A stretch of DNA of 64,000 nt from Sinomonas notoginsengisoli (lineage in GTDB: Bacteria > Actinomycetota > Actinomycetes > Actinomycetales > Micrococcaceae), in contig NZ_JAIZDP010000002.1 of NCBI RefSeq assembly GCF_021554725.1, forward strand, positions 186,001 through 250,000, read 5' to 3'. The notes below the pieces were generated by a model. The model did no database searches. It was given only the letters and a program-made list of their open reading frames with translations, and was not told the origin of the DNA. The position numbers and the translations under genes were made by a program. The stretch's first letter is position 1, and each line of letters begins with the position of its first letter. Positions 26,520 through 34,892 of this stretch are shown here, piece after piece.

Positions 26520-27358
26520 CCACCCAGGCCGCTCCCATAGGGGCTGGCCCCGGGATTCGGCCCTCCGGCGAGGGCTCGCTCCGGGTCGAGGCTGCGGGGG
26601 CAGTCGCGGTGATCACCATCGACAACCCGGCGAAGCGCAACGCCCTGACGCAGGAGATGTGGAGGCAGTTCGGCCCGATCCTGGAGCAGCTGGACACCGA
26701 TGACCGGGTCAAGGTCGTGGTGTTCCGTGGCGCGGGGCGAACGTTCTCGGCGGGTGCGGACATCTCCGCGCTCGAGCGCATCCTGCACGATCCCTCGACC
26801 GGGCAGCGCGACGGCGGGGACATCACCCGGGCGGAGGAGGCGATCGCGGCCTTCCGCAAGCCCACGATCGCGGCCATCGAGGGCTACTGCGTGGGCGGTG
26901 CGTGGCAGATCGCCGGCGCGTGCGACATCCGCGTGGCCGCGGAGGGGGCCGTATTCGGCGTCACCCCGAGCAAGATCGGCATCGTCTATCCGCTCTCTGG
27001 CATCGAGCGGCTCGTCCGCCTCGTGGGGCCCGCCACGGCAAAGTACCTGCTGTTCAGCGGGGACTTCGTCGAGGCGGTCGACGCCGCACGCCTAGGAATG
27101 GCCTCCTGGGTTGCGCCCGACGACGGCTTCTGGGCCGAGGTGCACGACTTCGCGGAGCGCATCGCGAGCAGGTCGCAGTTCTCCGTGCAGGCGCACAAGG
27201 ACCTCGTGGACACCATCAGCGCTGGCGGAGATGTGGCCGGCCGGAGCGGATTCTGGCAGGAGCAGATGGCGGCGGGCCCGGACTCCGCCATCGGCATCCG
27301 CGCCTTCCTCGCCAAGGAGCGGCCAGCCTTCACGTGGGCGGCGCCCGTCGAAGGGTGA
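26516..27358 (+). CDS. Enoyl-CoA hydratase/isomerase family protein
   Basis: A 280-residue crotonase-fold protein. The CoA and oxyanion-hole motifs are KRNALTQEMW, AGRTFSAGADIS and GYCVGGAWQIAGACDIRVA. In place of the two catalytic glutamates usual for hydratases there is a Cys/Val region and SKIGIVYPLSG, so it may be an isomerase or decarboxylase-like member. It starts at the ATG at 26516, overlapping the CoA transferase stop, and ends the operon; a 22-bp hairpin follows at once. Confidence 0.9.
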   Translation: MTTQAAPIGAGPGIRPSGEGSLRVEAAGAVAVITIDNPAKRNALTQEMWRQFGPILEQLDTDDRVKVVVFRGAGRTFSAGADISALERILHDPSTGQRDGGDITRAEEAIAAFRKPTIAAIEGYCVGGAWQIAGACDIRVAAEGAVFGVTPSKIGIVYPLSGIERLVRLVGPATAKYLLFSGDFVEAVDAARLGMASWVAPDDGFWAEVHDFAERIASRSQFSVQAHKDLVDTISAGGDVAGRSGFWQEQMAAGPDSAIGIRAFLAKERPAFTWAAPVEG

Positions 27359-27367
27359 CCCCGGGAA

Positions 27368-27415
27368 AGGTGAGCGCACGACGCCGGGTGGGAACCCGGC
27401 GTCGTGCGCTCACCT
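27368..27415. repeat. Paired dispersed repeat forming a perfect 22-bp hairpin
   Basis: Arms 27368-27389 and 27394-27415 are perfectly complementary with a GGGA loop. Each arm contains the 13-bp word with CCGGGT on one side and AGGTGA on the other. It ends the CoA operon and faces the dctA stop, so it also serves as a terminator. Confidence 0.75.
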
Positions 27416-27448
27416 CGTTGAGGACTTCGTCGAGGCAGAGGCGGCCCC

Positions 27449-28759
27449 TCAGTGGGCGAGCGCGGGCTCCGCCAGCGCGGCCTTCTCCGACTCAGTGGGG
27501 ATGTGGCCCGCCTCGAGCTCGGTGCGGAGCTTCTCCGCGTCGAGGGCACCCTCCCACTTGGCAATGGCGATGCAGGAGACGATGTTGCAGACGGTGCTGG
27601 TCAGGGCGCGGGCCTCGCTCATGAACCGGTCGATCCCCACGATGAGGGCCACACCCGCTACGGGGAGCGTGGGCATGACGGTCAGCGTGGCCACGAGGGC
27701 CACGAAGCCGCTGCCCGTGACCCCGGCGGCGCCCTTGGAGGTCAGCAGCATCATGCCGAGCATGAGCAGGATCTGGTCCCAGCTCAGGTGGATGTCGCAG
27801 GCCTGGGCGATGAACATCGAGGCGAGCGTCAGGTACACGGCGGTGCCGGTGAGGTTGAAGGAGTAGCCGGTGGGGACCACCAGGCCCACGACGCCGCGCT
27901 CGCACCCTACGCGTTCGAGCTTGGAGAGCAGGCGGGGCAGCACCGGCTCGCTCGAGGACGTGGCGAGGACGATGAGGAACTCGTCCTTGAAGTAGCGCAG
28001 GAGCTGCCAGAGGCTGAAGCCGGTGACCTTGGCAAGAATGCCCAGGCCGATGACCACGAAGGCGATGCAGGCCGCGTAGAAGGCCAGGATGAGCATGCCG
28101 AGGTTGCCGATGGAGTGGGCTCCGTACTTGCCCACGGTGAACGCCATGGCGCCGAACGCCCCGATCGGGGCGACCTTCATGATGTAGCCGAAGACGACGA
28201 AGAGCAGCTTGTTGAAGCTGTTGATGACGTCGAGGGCCAGCTTCCCGGGGGCACCGAGCCTGGTGAAGGCGAAGCCGCACAGGAGCGCGATCAGGAGTAC
28301 GGGCAGGACCTCGCCGTTGGCGAAGGCCCCGACGAAGGTGGTAGGGATCAGGCTCAGGAGGAAGTCCGCGGGAGTGTTGTTGTGGATCTGGCTCGTGTAT
28401 TTAGCCGCGATGCCGTTGTCCAGGTGGGCGGGGTCGATATGCATCCCGGTCCCGGGCTGGAAGAGCATGACCGCGGCGAGGCCGAGGGCGAGGGCCAGCA
28501 CCGTGAGCGTGTAGAAGAGCCCGAGCGAGCGCAGCAGCGTGGGACCGACCTTCTTGGTGTCCGTCAGGGAGGTGATGCCGCTGACGATCGTGCAGAAGAC
28601 GATGGGGGCGATGAGGAACTTCACCAGCTTGACGAAGCCGTCTCCGAGAGGCTGGAGTGAGGCGCCGAGGTCGGGCCAGAGCGCGCCGACGAGGATGCCG
28701 AGTGCAACACCGATGAGGACTTGGACATAGAGGTGCCCGAGGATGGCCTTGATCTTCAT
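27449..28759 (-). CDS. dctA: C4-dicarboxylate:cation symporter
   Basis: A 436-residue DAACS-family carrier. Typical segments are FLIAPIVFCTIVSGI, the serine-rich loop LATSSSEPVLPRLL, GLVVPTGYSFNLTGTAVYL and KGAAGVTGSGFVAL. These form the two re-entrant loops and substrate site. It should import succinate, fumarate or malate with protons or sodium. It lies 60 bases downstream of the PrpF-like gene on the same strand, so the imported acid may be related to the PrpF substrate. Confidence 0.93.
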   Translation of the reverse strand: MKIKAILGHLYVQVLIGVALGILVGALWPDLGASLQPLGDGFVKLVKFLIAPIVFCTIVSGITSLTDTKKVGPTLLRSLGLFYTLTVLALALGLAAVMLFQPGTGMHIDPAHLDNGIAAKYTSQIHNNTPADFLLSLIPTTFVGAFANGEVLPVLLIALLCGFAFTRLGAPGKLALDVINSFNKLLFVVFGYIMKVAPIGAFGAMAFTVGKYGAHSIGNLGMLILAFYAACIAFVVIGLGILAKVTGFSLWQLLRYFKDEFLIVLATSSSEPVLPRLLSKLERVGCERGVVGLVVPTGYSFNLTGTAVYLTLASMFIAQACDIHLSWDQILLMLGMMLLTSKGAAGVTGSGFVALVATLTVMPTLPVAGVALIVGIDRFMSEARALTSTVCNIVSCIAIAKWEGALDAEKLRTELEAGHIPTESEKAALAEPALAH

Positions 28760-28819
28760 TGAACAACTTCCTGGGTGATGAGCGGCCCCACCATGATGAC
28801 AGAGCCGGACTTGATGGGG

Positions 28820-29956
28820 CTAGGCCGCCTGGGCGGCGGGGTGTGCGACGTCGATGTCGGCGACGGCGAGGTGGCGGGCGGCACGGTGGAGTGCGACTTC
28901 CTCGATCTCGCCTGCGCTGGACATGACGATCTCGGTCGTGACGACTCCGGCCGGCGTGCCGATGCGCAGGAGCCGTGTCCTTCCCGAGGCCTGCGCGGCC
29001 GAGAGGGCCTTGGCCACGACGGATCCCGGCAGCGCGGCAGCGACCGAGATGGCGACTGCGGAGGTCAGGCCGATCGCCGGATGCGGGGCGAGCATCGAGA
29101 GCATGCGCACCCGGAGGTCGTGGCTCTCGGCGGAGATGCGTGTTCCATCGGCGGCCCTGTAGTCCGCTGGGGACGCGACGACGCCGACCTTCGGAACTGC
29201 GTGCTGGGGCGGGTCTTCGGGACTCCTCAGTCCCATCACCAGGCCGGCGGAGCCGCGGATGGCGATGAGTTGGCCGAGGTGCTCGGCGAGGTCCCCGGTC
29301 ATCGACGAGAGGTCGATACCCAGTTCCTCGGCACTGACGAAGGCCGCGGGCGCCCCGGCGTCGACGAGGGTCGCTGTGATCGGGGTCCCGGTGACGGCGA
29401 GTTCCATGGCCGGGGTCCCGGCCGGCAGGACTGCCCCCGTCGTCTGCCCCCATGGAGCGTGGAAGGACAGGCTCACGGGCACACCGAGTGCCCTGCTTCC
29501 GGGGACGGCGGCGTTTCCCGACGTCGGAATTCGGCCGCCGGGGGTCGGGATCGTGCCGCTGAGCATGGCGCCGGTGTTCACGTTGCGCATGCTGACGCGC
29601 GTGTTGCCGTCACCTGCCGGGACAAGCCCCGTCTGGACTGCGTAGAGGGCGATCGCGGTGGCGCAGTTGCCGCAGTTGGAGCCGAGCTCCACGCTCGAGT
29701 CGCCGATGCCGACTTGGGCGAACAGGTACTCGAGGTCCGCCGGCCCTCCGGGGGTGGGCCGGACGACGGCTGCCTTGGAGGTGGTCGAGGTGCCGCCACC
29801 GACGCCGTCGAGCTGCCGCGCGTCGGCAGCACCGAAGGCGTCCGCCAGGAGGCCTTGGATGCCTTCGGGACTGGTTGCGTGCCTCGCCACGTCGTCGGCG
29901 TCGAAGAGCCAGCACTTGCTCGTGCCGCCTCGGTACCAGTGCCCGCGGAGTCGCAT
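28820..29956 (-). CDS. PrpF-family isomerase
   Basis: A 378-residue protein of the PrpF/4-oxalomesaconate tautomerase group, diaminopimelate-epimerase fold. It starts RGHWYRGGTSKCWLFDADD, has LDGVGGGTSTTSKAAVV, and the double-half catalytic region NCGNCATAIALYAVQ. Members isomerise aconitate, 2-methylaconitate or oxalomesaconate. With the dicarboxylate carrier downstream and a LysR regulator divergent, it may serve use of a tricarboxylic or aromatic-derived acid; no other pathway gene is present. Confidence 0.85.
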   Translation of the reverse strand: MRLRGHWYRGGTSKCWLFDADDVARHATSPEGIQGLLADAFGAADARQLDGVGGGTSTTSKAAVVRPTPGGPADLEYLFAQVGIGDSSVELGSNCGNCATAIALYAVQTGLVPAGDGNTRVSMRNVNTGAMLSGTIPTPGGRIPTSGNAAVPGSRALGVPVSLSFHAPWGQTTGAVLPAGTPAMELAVTGTPITATLVDAGAPAAFVSAEELGIDLSSMTGDLAEHLGQLIAIRGSAGLVMGLRSPEDPPQHAVPKVGVVASPADYRAADGTRISAESHDLRVRMLSMLAPHPAIGLTSAVAISVAAALPGSVVAKALSAAQASGRTRLLRIGTPAGVVTTEIVMSSAGEIEEVALHRAARHLAVADIDVAHPAAQAA

Positions 29957-30050
29957 GGCCTCTCTCTTTCAGATCGTGGGGTGCCGTGCCTCACAGCACC
30001 TGCTCCCTCTACGATCCGGGTTTCAAGGTTTCAGCACAATCTCGGAAATT

Positions 30051-30077
30051 TTGACGAGTATCTAGTTCTGCTAAAGT
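30051..30077 (+). promoter_or_regulatory. Putative promoter of the LysR gene (leaderless)
   Basis: TTGACG (30051-30056) and TAAAGT (30072-30077) are spaced by 15 bases. The -10 ends 8 bases before the ATG at 30085. Confidence 0.35.
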
Positions 30078-30084
30078 CGGATGC

Positions 30085-30996
30085 ATGCCCCGCCTCGACC
30101 TGCACCGGCTCCATGTGCTCCGCGAAGTGGCACGGTCCGGCTCCCTGACATCGGCCGCGGCGGCCCTTTCCTTCACGACCTCGGCGGTCTCCCAGCAGAT
30201 CTCGAAGCTCGAGCACGAGGTGGGAGTCGCCCTTGTCGAGCGGCATCCCCGTGGCGTGGCTCTGACCGACGCCGGTGCCGCGTTGCTGGGCTATGCGGAC
30301 AACATCGACAGGACCATCGGCGCCGCCCTCGCCGAGATGGACGAGTTCGCGGGGCTCCGGCGCGGGCAACTGCGCATCGGAACCTTTCCGACCGTGGGCG
30401 CCTCCCTCATGCCGGATGTCGTGCGCGCGTTCCGAGCGCAGTACCCGGACATCGCTGTCAGCGTGGTCAGCGCGCGGCGCGACGGCCTCCTCGAACACCT
30501 ACGCCGGAGGGACATCGAGCTCACGCTGCTGTGGGACTACCCCTGGCAGCAGATCCAGGACGATGAGCTGGCCCTCATCCCGCTCATGAAGGACCCCACC
30601 ACCCTGCTCGTACCCCGCGAGCACGCGGTCGCAGGGCGCCGGTCGGTGCGGATCGAGGCCCTGCGGAACGAGGAGTGGATCGTGCGCGACGAGCATCCCG
30701 TCGCCGATGTCCTGCGCCGGGTCTGCCGCGAGACCGGCTTCGAGCCGAGGATCGCCTTCGCCGCGAACGACTACCAGGAGACGCAGGGCATGGTGGCGGC
30801 CGGGATCGGCATCGCGCTGGCGCCGCGCCTTGCCCTGAGCGCCCTGCGTCCCGATGTCGTTGCCGTGCCGCTGGCCGGGGGGCCGGCGCGACGCATCCTC
30901 CTCGCCCATCTGGCCGGCCGCAGGCTCAGTCCCGCCGGAGAACAGTCTGTGGCGGTGTTCCGCTCAACGGCTCGGCAGGCGCTCGCCGGCGCCTGA
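30085..30996 (+). CDS. LysR-family regulator
   Basis: A 303-residue LysR protein with a standard winged helix (DLHRLHVLREVARSGSLTSA, TTSAVSQQISKLEHEVG) and an effector domain from about residue 92 (GQLRIGTFPTVGASLMPDV). It is divergent from the PrpF-dctA pair with 128 bases between starts and probably regulates it. A second ATG at 30081 is out of frame. Confidence 0.9.
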   Translation: MPRLDLHRLHVLREVARSGSLTSAAAALSFTTSAVSQQISKLEHEVGVALVERHPRGVALTDAGAALLGYADNIDRTIGAALAEMDEFAGLRRGQLRIGTFPTVGASLMPDVVRAFRAQYPDIAVSVVSARRDGLLEHLRRRDIELTLLWDYPWQQIQDDELALIPLMKDPTTLLVPREHAVAGRRSVRIEALRNEEWIVRDEHPVADVLRRVCRETGFEPRIAFAANDYQETQGMVAAGIGIALAPRLALSALRPDVVAVPLAGGPARRILLAHLAGRRLSPAGEQSVAVFRSTARQALAGA

Positions 30997-31008
30997 CGCG
31001 CGGCTGCC

Positions 31009-31461
31009 CTAATCGGCGCTTCCCGGCGCCGCGACGGCGGCCCGGATTGTCTCCGGCCACGGCGCCGAGGCCTCGCTGTCCTTGGGCACATGCACGGTCA
31101 CGAACCGGCCCGCCGCCGCAAGGCGACGCTCCACGCGGCCGGAGGGCCCGCCGTCGTGCGCTTCACCCCACACCTGGAAGCGGAACGTCATCGAGGAGCG
31201 TCCCACCGCCTCCAATTCGAGTACCGTCGTCGCCTCCTGCCCAAAGTAGAGCTTCGCGAGGTAGTCCACCTCCTGGCGAACCCGCGGCGCCGCCCCGAAG
31301 TACTCCTCGAGCACGCCCAGGCGCCGGAACAGCCGCGCCTCCGCGGCCTCGACGCTGCGCAGCACGAACGAGTTGTGGTGGTGCCCCGCCGCATCGGTGT
31401 CGACCCACTCGACGGTTCGAGTGACCTCTTCACGCACGACGGCGGTGCTCGCCTCGGTCAC
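31009..31461 (-). CDS. Hotdog-fold acyl-CoA thioesterase
   Basis: A 150-residue 4HBT/YbgC-type thioesterase. The sequence WVDTDAAGHHHNS carries the active-site Asp and the following helix, and EVDYLAKLYFGQEATT the core strand. It is the last gene of the operon that starts at 34720. In some actinobacteria a similar thioesterase is fused to carnitine 3-dehydrogenase, and here the two lie side by side; this makes a carnitine- or hydroxyacyl-type acid possible. A copy of the dispersed repeat is read as Ala-His-Asp-Gly in a loop. Confidence 0.82.
   Translation of the reverse strand: MTEASTAVVREEVTRTVEWVDTDAAGHHHNSFVLRSVEAAEARLFRRLGVLEEYFGAAPRVRQEVDYLAKLYFGQEATTVLELEAVGRSSMTFRFQVWGEAHDGGPSGRVERRLAAAGRFVTVHVPKDSEASAPWPETIRAAVAAPGSAD
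31149..31161 (-). repeat. Dispersed 13-bp repeat, copy in thioesterase
   Basis: CGCCGTCGTGCGC on the plus strand encodes part of EAHDGGPSG, a probable loop between core strands. Confidence 0.55.
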
Positions 31462-31581
31462 GGAATCCTCCTTGGTAGCGGGGTTGGGTCAACTTTAGAG
31501 GAGCCACACCCCGCCGGACGGAAGGATCTGGCCCCTCAATGGTTGGGCAGTGGCCACTCGGTGCGGCAACTCCTGACAACC

Positions 31582-32580
31582 CTAGTGCTGGGCGGCGCCC
31601 TCGAGGCCGGGGGCGAACCCGAGGCGGCTGCGGAGCTGGGAGAGCTGGGCGTAAGCCGCGTCCCGGTAGGCCAGGAGGGCCTCGAGCTCGTCCCCCCCGA
31701 TGTCCAGCACTCCCCCGCCGGTCTTGACGCCGAGGTTGCCGGCGGCCACGGCGTCCGCGACCATGCGAGGCGCGGAGAACCTCTCCCCGTAGGCCCGCTC
31801 CAGCGTCCGGTAGGCGGACTCGTAGACGTCGAGCCCGGCCATGTCGCCGATCGCGAAGGGGCCGAACAGGGCGAGGCGGAAGCCGAAGGTGTTGCTGACA
31901 ACAGTGTCGATCTCCTCCGGGCGGGCCGTGCCCTCCTCCACCATGCGCGCGGCTTCCTTGTAGAGGGCGAACTGGAGCCGGTTCGCCACGAAGCCGGGGG
32001 TGTCCGCGACTCTGGCCGTCCGCTTGCCGAGCCCGCCGATGAGATCCTCCGCCGCCGTCAGCACCGCGTCCGGGGTCTGCGGCCCGGGGATGATCTCCAC
32101 TCCCGGGATGAAGGGCGCCGGGTTCATCCAGTGGACGCCCAGGAAGCGTTCCGGGCGTGTGACAGACGCGGCGAGCTCACCGATCGGCAGAGCCGAGGTG
32201 TTGCTGCCGATGATGGACCCCTCCGGCGCCGCCGCCGAGATGCGGCCGAGGACCTCAGACTTCACCTCGGCGATTTCCGGCACCGCCTCGGTGATGTAGT
32301 CAGCGCTGGCGACAGCGTCTTCGACGCTCCGGGCCGCGTGGAGGTTCGCCGCCACAGTCTGTCCGGCGCCCGCGGGCATGAGCCCCTCATCCTCGAAGCG
32401 CTGCGCCTGCTCCGTGAGGCGGCTCCGCGACCGCTCCGCAGCCTCGGCGTCAACGTCGGCGAGCAACACGTGGTGCCCGTGCAGCGCCAGGACCTGGGCG
32501 ATCCCGCCGCCCATGTAGCCGGCGCCGACGACGGCGGCCGCCGCTTTGTCGCTGACAGACTGCTGCTGCATGCTTGTCAT
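31582..32580 (-). CDS. 3-hydroxyacyl-CoA-dehydrogenase-family protein
   Basis: A 332-residue dehydrogenase. The NAD fold is AAVVGAGYMGGGIAQVLALH, the catalytic His-Glu pair is suggested by GVHWMNPAPFIPGVEI, and the C-terminal helical domain by TPGFVANRLQFALYKEA. A CoA-binding tail is short. The group also contains carnitine 3-dehydrogenase and L-gulonate dehydrogenase, so an acyl-CoA need not be the substrate. It is third in the HisD-like/SDR/HACD/thioesterase operon. Confidence 0.88.
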   Translation of the reverse strand: MTSMQQQSVSDKAAAAVVGAGYMGGGIAQVLALHGHHVLLADVDAEAAERSRSRLTEQAQRFEDEGLMPAGAGQTVAANLHAARSVEDAVASADYITEAVPEIAEVKSEVLGRISAAAPEGSIIGSNTSALPIGELAASVTRPERFLGVHWMNPAPFIPGVEIIPGPQTPDAVLTAAEDLIGGLGKRTARVADTPGFVANRLQFALYKEAARMVEEGTARPEEIDTVVSNTFGFRLALFGPFAIGDMAGLDVYESAYRTLERAYGERFSAPRMVADAVAAGNLGVKTGGGVLDIGGDELEALLAYRDAAYAQLSQLRSRLGFAPGLEGAAQH

Positions 32581-32623
32581 CTCTTCCTCCTGTGCTGGCC
32601 CTCTGGCTGCTGGCCCTACGGCA

Positions 32624-33370
32624 TCAGCGGATGGTGTAGCCGCCGTCCACGGTCAGCGTGTGGCCGGTGATGAGCCCTGCGGCGTCACTGAGCAGGAAGC
32701 ACACCGCCCCGGCGATGTCCTGGGGTTCGCCGAAGCGGCCCACGGGAATGCGCGAGAGCAGTTCCTCCGCCCAGTCCTTGCGGCTGAGCGTTGATTCCGT
32801 CAGCTCGGTCCGCACGAAGGTCGGGGCCACCGCGTTGACCCTGATGCCAGCCGACGCCCATTCCAGGGCGAGGACCTTGGAGAGGTGGATCAGCCCGGCC
32901 TTGCTGGTTCCATAGGCCGCGCGCTCCTCGATCGCCACGATGCCCGCCTGCGAGGCCACGTTCACGATCGAGCCCTTGGTGCCGTCCGCGAGCCAGTGCT
33001 TCGCCACCGCCGTCGACAGGAAGAAGCTCCCCGTCAGGTTGGTGGTGAAGACGGCGTCCCAGTCGGCGCGTGTCACCTCGACTGCTGGCTTGGGGATGTT
33101 GATGCCCGAGTTGTTGACCAGGAGCTGGATGCCCCCGCTGGCGGACATCAGCTCGTCAACGAAGTCTCCGAGTCCGTCCGTCTCCGTCAGCTCCAGCTGC
33201 AGCGGCGGAGTCCCGTACCGCTGGCCGATCTTCCGGGCGGTCGCAGGGTCACGGCTCGTGCCGTAGACAGTCGCGCCGAGCTCGGCAACGCCATCCGCGA
33301 TGGCCTTGCCGAGCCCACGGCCCGCTCCGGTGACGAGCGCGCTCTTGCCGTCGAGGCGAAAGCTCTCCAT
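32624..33370 (-). CDS. Short-chain dehydrogenase/reductase
   Basis: A 248-residue classical SDR. TGAGRGLGKAIA binds the cofactor, NNSGINIP is the structural motif, and the catalytic Ser-Tyr-Lys set is in VASQAGIVAIEERAAYGTSKAG. The C-terminus ends in the common SDR form LTVDGGYTIR. The stop is 3 bases from the start of the next operon segment, so it follows the HisD-like gene with almost no gap. Its likely role is oxidation of a secondary hydroxyl in the same pathway. Confidence 0.9.
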   Translation of the reverse strand: MESFRLDGKSALVTGAGRGLGKAIADGVAELGATVYGTSRDPATARKIGQRYGTPPLQLELTETDGLGDFVDELMSASGGIQLLVNNSGINIPKPAVEVTRADWDAVFTTNLTGSFFLSTAVAKHWLADGTKGSIVNVASQAGIVAIEERAAYGTSKAGLIHLSKVLALEWASAGIRVNAVAPTFVRTELTESTLSRKDWAEELLSRIPVGRFGEPQDIAGAVCFLLSDAAGLITGHTLTVDGGYTIR

Positions 33371-33373
33371 CGG

Positions 33374-34720
33374 CTAGTCGGTGAAGTTGTGGTCCGACCA
33401 GGGCAGGGCCTGGCCGCGGTATCTGGCGACCCGGACATCACCGGAACGGGCGTGGCCCTCGAAGAGCTCCACGCGGGCGGCGCGACCGCACAGCTCTCCG
33501 AAGAAGGCGCTGGACTCCTTGTCCGTGACCTCCTGGTAGGTGACGGTGCGGAGGTACTTCCCGACCCACAGGCCGCCGGTGTACCGGGCGGCACCGCGTG
33601 TGGGGAGGACGTGGTTCGTGCCGATCACCTTGTCCCCGTAGGAGACGCAGGTGCCTTCGCCCAGGAACAGGGCACCGTAGTTGTGCATCTTCTCCAGGGC
33701 CTCGCGGGGCTCTGCGGTGAGGATCTGGACGTGCTCGTAGGCGTACTCATCGGCGAGGGTGTACGCATCGTCGAGGGTCTCGACGACGTGCACCGCACCC
33801 CAGTCGCGCCAGGCGGCCTCGGCGTAGTCGCGCGTCGGCATGCCGGGGAGGATCTCCTCGATGTGCTGCATCGCCTTCTGGGCCACGTCCTCACTCGTGG
33901 TGATCAGCACCGCCGGGGAGTCCGGACCGTGCTCGGCCTGAGAGAGCAGGTCCACTGCGACGACGAACGGGTCGGCGTGCTCGTCGGCGACGATGAGCAC
34001 CTCGGTGGGGCCGGCGAACAGGTCGATGCCAACCTCGCCGAAGAGCTGGCGCTTGGCCTCGGCCACGAACGCGTTGCCCGGGCCGGCGAGCATGTTCACG
34101 GGGGCGATCGTCTCAGTGCCGAGTGCCAGCGCCCCGACGGCCTGGATTCCGCCGAGGAGGTAGATCTCATCGGCACCGGCAAGGTGCATGGCGGCGATGG
34201 TGGCGTCCGGCACCTCCCCGCGAATGAGCGGGGTGCAGGCCGCGACGCGCTCGACGCCCGCGACCTTCGCGGTCACGATCGTCATGTGCGCGCTGGCGAG
34301 GAGGGGGTACTTCCCACCGGGAATGTAGGCGCCGGCCGCCCGGACTGGGACGTTCTTCTGGCCCAGCTTGACTCCGGGCAGCGTCTCGATCTCGAAGTCG
34401 GACAGGGATTCGAGCTGCTTCTGCGCCATCCTGCGGACCTGCTCCTGCACGAAGGTGATGTCATCGATCACCTGCTGGGGAACGCGGGCCATGATTTCCG
34501 CCAGCTGCTCCTCCGAGAGCCGGAAGGACTCGGGGGAGTACTTGTCGAACTTCTCCGAGTACTCCCGCACGGCAGCGTCGCCGCGGTCGCGGATGTCCTG
34601 GAGGACGGCCTCGACCGTCGCGCGGACCTCAGGGGTGCTGCCAAGGGAGACGTTGTCCTTCGCGGGGCGCTTCAGCAGGATCGAGGAGACGGCTGAACCG
34701 CCGGTTTCCTGAACAGTCAT
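33374..34720 (-). CDS. Histidinol-dehydrogenase-like Zn/NAD dehydrogenase (catabolic paralogue)
   Basis: A 448-residue HisD-fold enzyme. Zinc ligands are visible: Gln and His in LLSQAEHG, Asp in GDKVIGTNHVLPT, and His in LFEGHARS; the catalytic Glu-His pair is in AYEHVQI. It is not in a histidine operon but leads a catabolic operon with an SDR, and so resembles the HisD paralogues that oxidise diols such as 2,3-dihydroxypropanesulfonate (HpsN). The substrate is not proved. The ATG at 34720 has GGAAAGG upstream. Twin LacI operators lie ahead of it. Confidence 0.85.
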   Translation of the reverse strand: MTVQETGGSAVSSILLKRPAKDNVSLGSTPEVRATVEAVLQDIRDRGDAAVREYSEKFDKYSPESFRLSEEQLAEIMARVPQQVIDDITFVQEQVRRMAQKQLESLSDFEIETLPGVKLGQKNVPVRAAGAYIPGGKYPLLASAHMTIVTAKVAGVERVAACTPLIRGEVPDATIAAMHLAGADEIYLLGGIQAVGALALGTETIAPVNMLAGPGNAFVAEAKRQLFGEVGIDLFAGPTEVLIVADEHADPFVVAVDLLSQAEHGPDSPAVLITTSEDVAQKAMQHIEEILPGMPTRDYAEAAWRDWGAVHVVETLDDAYTLADEYAYEHVQILTAEPREALEKMHNYGALFLGEGTCVSYGDKVIGTNHVLPTRGAARYTGGLWVGKYLRTVTYQEVTDKESSAFFGELCGRAARVELFEGHARSGDVRVARYRGQALPWSDHNFTD

Positions 34721-34794
34721 GGGGTTGGACCTTTCCATCGTCGTCGATGGGCCTCTGGTGAGCACCCTTGCCCGAAGGCTTGCTATCAATCGAC

Positions 34795-34808
34795 TGTATA
34801 CGTATACA
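34795..34808. promoter_or_regulatory. LacI-type operator 1
   Basis: TGTATACGTATACA is a perfect 14-bp palindrome with the central CG step typical of LacI-family operators, in the divergent gap. Confidence 0.7.
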
Positions 34809-34838
34809 TTGCGTGGTGCAAGAGATTGATCTGAGGAA

Positions 34839-34852
34839 TGAATACGTATACA
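34839..34852. promoter_or_regulatory. LacI-type operator 2
   Basis: TGAATACGTATACA matches operator 1 at 13 of 14 positions. The centres are 44 bases apart, about four helical turns, so one repressor tetramer or two dimers could bind the same face. Confidence 0.65.
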
Positions 34853-34892
34853 TTCTGAGGATGGCAGCAGTGGGAAGAAGCGGAGGCCTGCA

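Noticed and set aside
33374-34720. True hisD of histidine biosynthesis
   Set aside because: Neighbours are catabolic and LacI-controlled, with no his genes; the form resembles diol-oxidising HisD paralogues.
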